Positions 1 through 8,963 of a stretch of DNA of 64,000 nucleotides are shown here, piece after piece. Position numbers and translations under genes: made by a program. Position 1 is the first letter of the stretch, and every line of letters starts with the position of its first letter. Origin of the DNA: Schistosoma mansoni (Eukaryota; Platyhelminthes; Trematoda; Strigeidida; Schistosomatidae); NCBI RefSeq assembly GCF_000237925.1, contig NC_031500.1, forward strand, positions 13,913,753-13,977,752, read 5' to 3'. The notes beneath the pieces were generated by a model. That model saw only the letters and a program-made list of their open reading frames with translations. It was not told where the DNA came from and ran no database searches.

Positions 1-99
1 GCTACTGAATCAAGGGCCAATAAAGACATAGTAGTGACTCAAGGCTACTAGTGCTGGTTGGTGCATCACTGGTTGTTAGCTCAAGGACAAAGCCATAAA

Positions 100-285
100 A
101 GTTGATATCACGATTCGTGGTTTTGTCAGGTGGTATTAGTGAGCGGCCATAAGTCATAGCAGATATGTACTCGATTCGACATCAACACTGGGATACAGGT
201 GTATTCAAATGACGAGTCTCAAATAGGACGAAAATCACATGCTTTGAATCCCAATGCTTGCCACTATCCAACTTCAGTTAACTTG
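100..285 (+). repeat. Diverged hammerhead SINE (Sm-alpha-like)
   Basis: The stretch matches the better copy at 10490-10659 in order: a box-B-like tRNA remnant near 172-182, then TGACGAG at 210-216, a stem II loop AAATAGGAC, a GAAA at 230-233, and the end CCACTATCCAACTT. The core and the cleavage site are eroded, so ribozyme activity is doubtful. The left limit is uncertain. Confidence 0.5.
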
Positions 286-407
286 TTCTATGAAACTTTA
301 TTGAAAGCTATCATAGTTTTAACAATCTTTGCACTTTTATAGAATCGGTTCGTGTTATTTCATGAATTAAAACAGCACATTAATTACATGAAAGTTTAGG
401 TTAATAA

Positions 408-516
408 TGAACAAAAATTGGATAGAACTAGAAAGGAAGACCCAAGACAGAGTGAGTTGGAGAATGCTGGTCGGCGGCCTATGCTCTATTGGGAGTAACA
501 AGCGTAAGTAAGTAAG
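408..516 (+). mobile_element. 5'-truncated RTE-clade LINE, 3' end only
   Basis: A 109-bp insertion corresponds to the last codons and tail of the RTE element at 31353-32701 (GGATAGAACTAGAAAGGAAG, then GAATGCTGGTCGGCGGCCTA). It ends in the family's GTAAGTAAGTAAG tail. Perfect 12-bp target-site duplications TTAGGTTAATAA lie at 396-407 and 517-528, which fixes both ends and shows LINE-type retrotransposition. Confidence 0.85.
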
Positions 517-528
517 TTAGGTTAATAA

Positions 529-2063
529 GTAAGTCAACTGGATGTTAAAAGTAGTGAAGATTTCATCATAATACTCTACTCTCGAAAACCTCATACTGAA
601 GACAATAAATAATATAGTAACGAAATTATTATCATTAACAATTATTTTACGAAGATCTATATTCTTAACATACAAAGTCCATACTTGATTACATTTCAGT
701 AATATATGCGTATTTCGCCCAAAGTATAGGGCAAGATAAATTATACCCTTAAGTTTACATACAATCGTGGATTATTGAAAAGGTTTAAAACTAACAAAAA
801 AGCGAATCATAATAAGCTATAAAGCATAACATTGTGTCATCAAAAAGCGGTGACCGATGACCCGTTTCTATAGTCCTTATGGCTGATCAAATTCTATCCA
901 CGAAGTTTCAATGTGGTTACCGGTCTAAATGACTCCAAATTGCTTGCTTTATATAGAGATGATAGACGGTTAAAGATGGTCAGCGGGATACCTTATGTTG
1001 ACCTGTGTTTTGTCCCAGAATCTTTTTAAGCTAAACTGATACAATCTGCAGAGAATTGATGCTCAACTTAGGATTCGAAGACACATCGGCCATTTTAACA
1101 GTTTCGGCTGTTACTTCTGAGAATTCGATCACAACTAAATCTGGGAGGCTGGGCTACTCAGGTTCTTACCCATCAAGAAGTGTCAATTCTTTCAAGGCTG
1201 AGTACATGCTGATGAATGCCAAACAGCAGAAAATCTAAGTTTAGCGTCTCTTATTGACCACCTCCATCAAACTAATAGCCACTAAGCCTTGCATGCTTTA
1301 CAACATATAGTTCAACACACTTAAGAAATTACATATAACGCCACTGCAACACTTTCAGCACGGATAATATTTCGTCAATAAACTAATCAGTTTCAGTTTG
1401 AAATGGAAGGGTTGTGTTAATCATGGCTGTGGAGGATCTTTCAATTTAGTTAAGCTTTTTTTATTATGCCTACTGAGGATGCAGTGATCAAATATTGAAT
1501 AAGAAAGCCTAATTGTTTAACGAATCAACAAAAAAGCCAGTCTGTCAGCCAACAAATAAATACTTCTAGGTTTAGGAACTGTTTATATTTATCGTCGTAA
1601 ATTTCCTCTTTTGAGAAAAATTGGGACAAGTCTGACTCACAACAGATGTAATTATGATCCATTCTTTCGAAAAACACTATCCATTTATAGTTTTACTCAG
1701 TTATAAGAGTAGGATACAGTTAAATGAACGGTACCCCACATTAACAGCTAGCGTATTGATAAAGGAAACTTTTAGTAAGGCTAGTTCAGACAAGAGTAAG
1801 CATCAATATGATGATTTAATAAATCAATGAAATTAACCCTACTAGTACAATGATTGGTTAAATATCATAAATAAAGAGGGAAACTAAAAATGAAAATCTA
1901 ATTATATAATGTATATGTAAATGTTATATACATTTCAAAATTTTTATACCACACTTCAATAGATCTAAGTGTTCAAATCCAAATTGTGTGCTTCTTATGT
2001 GTGTCAATGTCCTAGCATAGATATATTTCCATAGTCTTCTATGACCAATTTAATTCATGCTCC
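529..2063. other. Intergenic, no supported gene
   Basis: AT-rich sequence with no recognisable gene. A plus-strand reading of 60 codons (1056-1238) and a minus-strand open stretch of 40 codons (1034-1153) overlap the same GC-richer patch. Neither resembles a family I know; the patch may be a decayed mobile-element fragment. Confidence 0.4.
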
Positions 2064-2131
2064 TATCTCTAATTATATAGTTGAGATCATGAGTTAATTG
2101 AAGCTAGACCACCATAGAACACCTGGAAGCA

Positions 2132-2170
2132 CTGGACGGCCGTTTCGTCCCATTGTAGGACTCCTCAGAA
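2132..2170 (-). ncRNA. Hammerhead ribozyme motif (SINE-borne)
   Basis: On the minus strand the order is CTGAGGAG, stem II GTCC/GGAC closed by a loop, GAAAC, then CGTCC at the cleavage position. This matches the hammerhead core (CUGANGA, GAAA, cleavage after a UH-type GUC) known from schistosome satellite and SINE DNA. Activity is inferred from motif conservation only. Confidence 0.6.
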
Positions 2171-2298
2171 GTGCGCACCCACGATCCCGCCTCTCAGGAT
2201 TCGAACCCATGGCCTACCAGTCTCACAGCACTTAACTGATAGACCACTGAGGCAGCATGCAACGGTGCTGAGGAGTCCCACAATAAGACGAAACGGCC

Positions 2299-2498
2299 NN
2301 NNNNNNNNNNNNNNNNNNNNNNNNNNNNNNNNNNNNNNNNNNNNNNNNNNNNNNNNNNNNNNNNNNNNNNNNNNNNNNNNNNNNNNNNNNNNNNNNNNNN
2401 NNNNNNNNNNNNNNNNNNNNNNNNNNNNNNNNNNNNNNNNNNNNNNNNNNNNNNNNNNNNNNNNNNNNNNNNNNNNNNNNNNNNNNNNNNNNNNNNNN
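2299..2498. other. Assembly gap (200 N)
   Basis: Exactly 200 undetermined bases, probably a placeholder length. The gap falls inside an inverted SINE dimer, a structure that readily breaks assemblies. Confidence 0.95.
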
Positions 2499-2655
2499 CC
2501 CCACCAACTCGGTTAAAGCGCCGGATATTCGCTTTTCGTCCTCTCAACTTCGTAAATAACAACCCTGGTGCGAAAAGGCAGTGAGTAAGACTTCCCTAGC
2601 AGTGACTGTATACTAGTTGCCATGTTAGAGCATTTCGAGAGGGAGAGGGGACTCT
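2499..2655 (-). repeat. Fragment of 0.5-kb ATAA-tailed repeat (family C)
   Basis: The reverse complement matches the 5' third of the family seen whole at 51536-52058, including GTTTACGAA, GAGGACGAAAAGCGAAT and AACTCGGTTAAAGCGCC equivalents. It lies between the gap and the right tail of the inverted SINE dimer, so it probably inserted into that SINE. Confidence 0.7.
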
Positions 2656-2921
2656 CTCCTCTTTTGGCTTCAATGGACTCATGATCTCAACCTAATATAA
2701 TTACTAAAATCTCCACGAAACCCCCTTCTGATATCTCTATTTAGTTATTTTTTTCCATACTGTTAATTGATAATTATGTCGTACATGTCAAATGGTTTTC
2801 TTTATTCAACTCATAGTTGGAGGTTGAACTGACATTACATACGACCAACTGGCAGATAACGTAGCTACAGTTTAATGTACTTCCTCTGTTGATGAAGTTA
2901 CTTGATCTTTTATCACATAAA

Positions 2922-3149
2922 TCAATTTTTTACACCCACTTTAGCTTTGTCTACAATATGTGCAGTTGGTTGCTTTGTAATAATATCACATTTCGTACAA
3001 CAACGTGAACTACACTTTGTTGTATGATATTCCGTACATTTCCAAATCATTTTTTCATTGGTCATTTTCTCTTTCCTAAAGATATATCCATTCACTATCA
3101 AAAATTCATTGCCCTTGTTACTTCTAACGCATTCTAATCCTATTCTCAT
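2922..3149 (-). CDS. FLYWCH-type zinc-finger fragment
   Basis: The 75-residue reading contains a FLYWCH-like module: SNKGNEFLIVNGYIFRKEK, then IWKC, then a C-rich stretch (TKCSSRC, TKC) and TAH. FLYWCH domains bind DNA and in schistosomes are often tied to MULE-type transposases as well as to host regulators. The terminal His pair is incomplete here. A possible splice acceptor lies just upstream of the reading, so this may be one exon of a larger gene, a transposase remnant or a pseudogene. It lies downstream of INTS12 on the same strand, with no evidence of linkage. Confidence 0.5.
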   Translation of the reverse strand: MRIGLECVRSNKGNEFLIVNGYIFRKEKMTNEKMIWKCTEYHTTKCSSRCCTKCDIITKQPTAHIVDKAKVGVKN

Positions 3150-3496
3150 TAGTTATAAGAAAATAGAAACTGAAACGTACTGTATTGTTGTTAAAATATA
3201 CCTCTGTAAACTCTACTCGAATCTTTCATTGTAAAAAGAATGGACAAGATATCGAAGATTTGGTAAAAACGACTCTTCTTATTGATATTTTAGGACTAAT
3301 AAAGAGGATTGATCAATGTTATCGATTATTGATTTGATTCCATCCGTTATCAATACATGATTTGTATATCTTATATTTGTTTGATAATTAATCTCAGTGA
3401 TTGGCTTGCCTACTTTGTCCTTGGCTGGTCTCTCTGGTTTACTAATATTTCCCTACAAGATTCTTCAGCGTATCATATAGTTGTTTCATATTTCTT

Positions 3497-3672
3497 TCTC
3501 TTACAACCGGTGCTGTTGTGAGATAGTAACATACTGAAGACAACGGTGGACGGTTGCTCAATATTGTGGGTTGGTTGAAGTTAGACATTACCGCCGTTTC
3601 ATGCCGGCTAATTGGTATAGAGGTTAAGCGCTCGCGTGCGAAACTGATAGGTCCTGGGTTCGAAAGCTTTTT
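3497..3672 (+). repeat. 5' part of family B hammerhead SINE
   Basis: It matches the more complete copy at 54205-54480: GTTGTGAGATAGTAAC, a region ending in TTAGACATTA, then the tRNA-like ATGCCGGCT ... TAGAGGTTAAGCGCTCGCG ... TCCTGGGTTCGAA (box A and box B). The copy stops after box B, before the hammerhead. Confidence 0.7.
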
Positions 3673-3689
3673 CGAAGTTCACTGAATAT

Positions 3690-4897
3690 TTAATGGATCA
3701 GTTGGTTTAATTATTGAATAGACTATGTATGACTAATTAAAACTAGTAAGTCTTACCATATTACTTTATAGCTACTTATAAGTTACAATAATACAGTGAT
3801 TAATTCTTTCTTCAGTTAGACTTACAAATACCAAAGATACGATACTAAACTACTATTAGTTAATCATAGAATTTACGAAAGATAAATCAATTAGACTGAA
3901 GTTTGCTTTGATTTCGAATAGAGGTAATTTAATGTTAAAACTGAATTAATCGCTAATTTGCTAATATGGCTATTAAGGATTCAATAGGACAATACCAAGG
4001 TCTTTATCTAGATGACTTAGTAATGGGTCTTAAACTGTGATAGTTTAACTAATGTCAATGACCTCAACGCTAAACCTAGTCTAAAAGCTGAACTCATAAG
4101 ACAAACGACATTCTATTAGTATCCAACAAGTATTATGAACAATTTAAAATACCGTTTTCAAGAAGAGATCAAATGTGACTAGTAGTAACATTTAAGATGA
4201 GCATTTCATTTACAGCTAGAACTCGTCAACTGGATGTAATTGGGTCTCGGTGTTTATGTTTATTTCAAGAGTCCAAGCTAGTGACTTTCGCTCTGAATGT
4301 CAAAACATTGTCCACTTAGATATTAAGTTCAAATAGCCACTGGCTTGTGCAGCAAGAATTAATTATAGTTCAATTGTAAATATTGGAATCTTCTTTTATA
4401 GCCATTTCTATCTCTGCTTAAACATGTTTGTGATTAATGGCAATATCATGACGATCTACTCAGGACACATATATGCCAAAAAGTGACTGATCAATTACAG
4501 TCTTTAGCACTAACAACGGGAAGATATAAACTGAGCTCAAAATAACTTATGTAAACTGTTTTAATCAATATTTTAAATATGAAACCAACAACTAGACAGT
4601 TACTCTCAACAAATTATTAATCCCAATTATTTAATCTTCTGAGTGATCATGAATGATTCAGTACTGAGTTGTGGAAATAAGAGTGTTGATATTGTTCTCT
4701 TGGATCGTTATGGTTATATTACGAAATTATCCTCTATATTAATCATATACAGATAATCATTCATTATTTTTTCAAAAAAAAAAGAGAGTAACTAAGGGAA
4801 AATAAACGAAGATTATTGTGATTGTACATTATTTTGTAAAATTTAAACTTAATATTCATCTCTCCAAATTTAAAGAATAAAAAAGAGGGACATTAAA
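3690..4897. other. Intergenic, nothing recognised
   Basis: AT-rich, with no gene or repeat recognised. It includes the presumed 3' UTR and downstream flank of INTS12, which is transcribed toward lower coordinates. Confidence 0.5.
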
Positions 4898-7800
4898 TCA
4901 ATTGTAATCATCTTTTAATTTACGAGGTAGACCAGATAATGAACTTGTGAATGCTGGTTTACGTTTACGTGCACCAACATTAACTGTACTAGCAGATGTA
5001 GTCAAATTAACGGTAGTAATAAAATTATTAGTAGTAGTAGGAGTAGAAGTAGAAGTACACACTGGTAATGATGATGTTTGTGGTGTTGTAACAGTTGAAG
5101 TTGTTCCTAGAGATTGAAATTGAACTGGATTAGATAAAATTAGAGATGAATGATGTGTTGATGATGAGAAAGAACATTCATTATTATTATGATCTGCAAT
5201 CCTTGTTACATCTCTTGATAAAATATTCCCATCAGATTGTATTATGCTACACGGTATCATAGAATCGGTTGGCATGTTATTAACACATGTTGAATTAGCT
5301 GATATCGCTAAAGTAGTAAGCATAGAATTCGAAGACGATGTAGCTGTGCAAGATACTGATGATGTTAACGCAGATACTGATGATACAAATGAAGGATCGA
5401 AAATTGTTGTATTCGTAGTGGTAGTGATCGAACAATTTATACATAACCATTCTTGTTTGGGTGTTGACATTAATATCAATGGTTGATGACATAATTGATG
5501 ATATAATGAACCACATTTGATGCACTCCACTAGTACATTTGCATTTAATGTTTTATTGTCCGGTTCTAATTGTGGTTGTTGTGACAGACGACCACATACA
5601 CGACACACAAGATCTGCGACTAGACTTGCAGCCAATAAACGTGCATTATTATTATTAGTAGTATTGAAAGTAGAATTATCTTGGCTTGATTTTGTCAACG
5701 CACCAATAACAGTAACAACAGAAGAGGAAGAAATTGATGGCGGCTGCGGTGATACTGATGATACTGTAGGAATATATGTACTTGTTGTTGTAGTATTTAC
5801 AGTAGGAGGATTCATCACTTTTCCAGTAGCCATTTGTTTATTTTCAGTTAAAGGCAGAGTAACAGCAACAGTATTAGCAGAAGTGGTAGTATTAATAGCC
5901 AAGGAAGGTAAAATCGACGCGGTTTCATTATCTGTAAATGTAAGATCTATAATACGATTAGATAAATTAGAATGTATTGAAATGTTATTAGTTGTTCCAG
6001 TGTTGCCTATCACTGAATCCATTGCTATTCTTTGATTATCATCATTTGTTGAAGAAATAGTGCATAGTTGAATTGTTGTATTAGTAAAATCTAGAAACAG
6101 TTAAATACATACATGTGTTATGAAAACACACAAGTACGTACTTTTCTTACATTAAAGTGATGTAATTGAATAACTAGATACAAGTTCTTATAGCAGGGTT
6201 TAAATCACAATTTTCGTATGAAAACACGTTGTCTACAAACGAATGATTACCGAGTAGTGAGTGACTAATTTTATGTTTGTCTAGTCCTTTTTTACTGCTA
6301 GTAGACTATGCGATGTATTCAGTAGAATACAAACAGTGCTCAAGGACTAGATAAACATGACATCGGTCACTCACTGCTCAGTGATTAATCAATTGTAAAT
6401 ATCTCAGTCAAACAGGTCATTCACGGTACAAATAGTTTACCAGTAACATCTCATATTATAAAACTGGGAGACAAGGATTCGAACCCAGCGGAGACCATCA
6501 GTTCCTCCAAGATTGCAAGTACGTCCTATTGACGAGTTCCGGCTTGCACGGAACCTAGGCACAGGATTTTCTGCCAACTACCACTAACCACCTTATATCT
6601 AAACAGAGAACTACTTTTAGTACTTGGTTGTTGACGACATGGAGATAAATGAAACGCGTTTTGAGCCTAAAGCCCACCATAACTGAAAATTTAACCCTTC
6701 AATCCGAAAGGTCTGATAGAACAATTTTACAGTCAAAATTGTTAAACTCATTTCATTTAATTCGTTTATTAAGTAACAATTTCTATATTCAGCTTAGAGT
6801 TATACTTTTTTTATGTGCATATAAAATCTGATGAGATTGTCCAGCTGACCAAAAACAAAGTAGATGAAACGACGTTTAGACTAGTGATTTAACCAGAATG
6901 TTTTACCTACTTATCATCACTCATTGAAGTTTAAGAAAATTGACCAGTTTACTACTTTCAGAGACATATTTAAGGGTTACTCTATGTACACTATTGCGAC
7001 GACATTATCTAAAAGGAAAGACAATGAGATCGTCGTTCCTCCATGTAATAAAACTAATAAAATCATACTTCGTAATTAAATAACAAAAAATATAGAAATA
7101 AGTCCCTCTTCTATTGCGATCACTACCAAAAATACTTCGCAGATAAGATAGGAATTAGCTTCTAAAAAATAAGTGGCTACCAATTTTTAAGTAATGTACA
7201 CTATATTTCATATCTTGAAAAGATCTGAAAAAGTACTAAAATAATAATTCTTACCCACTTAGAAATTGACAGATTCCAAGAAGCAATAAAACTATACTAT
7301 ACCATTAAACATAAACGACGCTAATCTAAAACGGTTATATCATTTCCGATACAGGATTCCACAGACAAGCGAGAGACTCAATATCGAGTAAAAGTTCTTC
7401 AAGTTTCATGGCAAATGTGATAAATTTCTAATGGTGAATTAGAAATTTCATGATAGACAGTTTTTTTTCAATATTTACTGATATATGTTGTCGAGAAAGA
7501 CAACAAAAATTCTATAACTAAGCCATGAAGCTCAGAGAATACCAGAGCACCTTTGAAATCCTCATTCTAAGCTACAAATATTCGTCATTACATCAACAAC
7601 AAAGACAATCATTTATATCAATAAACATTAATTCGACAATGAAAAATGAAAAGAAAAAGGACGAAATACACTTCAAGATTACAACATACCAATTGACTCG
7701 ATTGATAATGCATTATCTAACTGGTTTAAAGATTGTTGTGCTGTATTGTTTTTCGAAACTACTGGAGTATTTGATGTGGAACTGTTACTGGATGTTGATG

Positions 7801-8709
7801 AAGCAACATCAAAAATATTGAAAAATGCCACTTTATTACGTTTATTTGCACGATTTATAGTTGGATTTGAATTCATGGTAGTCCCAATCACTGGTGAAGT
7901 AGGTATGCCAGAAGTACTATTATTATTAGTGGTAGTAGTAGAACTTATAAGCTGATCAGGATTAGAGGTGGATGTAGTAGTGTATATTGAATTTCCACTG
8001 TTATTCGTATTCATTGAACTCATAGAATCATTTGTAACTATATTATTAGTAGTTGTTGTACAAATGGACGAAGATGAAGATTTGCTTGGATCATTCACGG
8101 ATTGTGCTACACGAGTTCGTTGTGTGGAATGAGTAGAAGTGGATGCATCTCGCTAGATTAGGATAGATATATATAAGGGAAAGTTGAAGATATAATAAAT
8201 TACATAGATAGATGATTTCCTAAAGAAAATCGTTAACGAAATGGAGGCTTTCCCGAAATATTAGTAAACATCAACACGAAAAGGATAATTCACTGAAGTA
8301 ATAACTTTGATACATTTAGTTTCGTTTATTATGTTGAAGAGAGCTCTCTCTCTCTTCAAGATAATAACCTTGAATTTCATATCACTGTAGTGCAAGTGAA
8401 ATCGATACATTATAAATATATAGACAAATAATTACCACAGAACAATTAGTATTTAGGAATAATCAAAAGCTATAAGTAACTTACATCATTTGATTCATAA
8501 TTTGTAGTATTACAATCCCGAGGTTCACGTAGAGCTTCAGTAAGAGTCATATGTACAACTTGTGCTTCATTTTCACAAGCTTCTTTATATAATTTACGTA
8601 GTTTATCACGATCACTAGGCTTTTTTGAATATACAAGACGAAGAGCTTTAATTAACCAAGCTTCTGTAATTGGTGTAGTAGTATGTGAATATTGTGGATT
8701 TAAAGCCAT
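4898..8709 (-). CDS. INTS12: Integrator complex subunit 12 (PHD finger)
   Basis: Three exons on the minus strand: 8709-8485, 8152-7690 and 6090-4898. They join in phases 0 and 1 with GTAAGT/GTATGT donors and TAG acceptors, giving about 626 residues (human about 462). Exon 1 carries the conserved N-terminal helix that docks INTS12 on the Integrator core (ITEAWLIKALRLVYSKKPSD). Exon 3 carries a C4HC3 PHD finger at about residues 392-449 (CRVC, CIKC, YHQLCH, CINC). The remaining sequence is Ser/Thr/Asn-rich low complexity with AAT/ACT codon runs, and the C terminus is basic (ARKRKPAF). INTS12 is a nuclear subunit of Integrator, which cleaves snRNA and paused nascent transcripts. The ATG lies 254 bp after the TRAPPC3 stop on the same strand. 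The PHD residues and the exon joins make the call secure. Confidence 0.92.
6244..6600 (+). repeat. Short interspersed repeat with inverted arms, degenerate hammerhead
   Basis: It lies in INTS12 intron 2. The left arm 6244-6290 (GTAGTGAGTGACTAAT, GTTTGTCTAGTCC) is the reverse complement of the right arm 6340-6392 (GGACTAGATAAACATGACAT). A SINE-like body follows with GGATTCGAACCC, a TTGACGAG and a final CCACTAACCACCTT. A related copy lies at 35875-36080. The hammerhead core is broken. Confidence 0.5.
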
Positions 8710-8963
8710 AACTAGATAATATTAAAATAATCAAAATATTCACCTACTAATATGTATTTCAGTAGTTAAAACAAATTTAAGTAAAAACACTTTGGCAAAA
8801 AAGGAATGGTTTTTTATTTGCACAGCCATTAAATTTTTCCCAAGTTTTAGTACAGAAAATGCATTTTTTTTAATTATTATTATCAAATAATAAATTCATA
8901 GAAAAAGTCATGTAACATAAAAATACATTCAATGAATATATTCATAGAATAGGATCCAAAATA
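8710..8963 (-). promoter_or_regulatory. TRAPPC3-INTS12 intercistronic region: poly(A) signal and splice acceptor
   Basis: Between the TRAPPC3 stop (8964) and the INTS12 ATG (8709) on the minus strand there is an AATAAA at about 8813-8818, roughly 145 nt past the stop. The T-rich acceptor-like TTATCTAG ends 2 nt before the INTS12 ATG. Schistosomes resolve some polycistronic transcripts by spliced-leader trans-splicing at such acceptors. That use here is inference. Confidence 0.5.

Larger units (their letters stand above)
2076..2731. mobile_element. Head-to-head inverted SINE dimer with hammerheads, interrupted by gap
   Basis: On the left, a minus-strand SINE runs from its 3' tail (GTTGAGATCATGAG) through a hammerhead and a tRNA-like box B (rc of GGATTCGAACCC, near 2198-2209). 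It then meets a plus-strand hammerhead half at about 2262-2298, which runs into the gap. The plus-strand tail reappears at 2664-2731 as GACTCATGATCTCAACC. Near-perfect 12-bp duplications (TATCTCTAATTA at 2064-2075, TATCTCTATTTA at 2732-2743) suggest that the whole composite was one insertion. A piece of another repeat (2499-2655) is nested in it. Confidence 0.65.

Noticed and set aside
5244-6035. Plus-strand readings of 80 and 172 codons opposite INTS12 exon 3
   Set aside because: They mirror the low-complexity codons and the PHD finger of INTS12 on the other strand and show no domain of their own.
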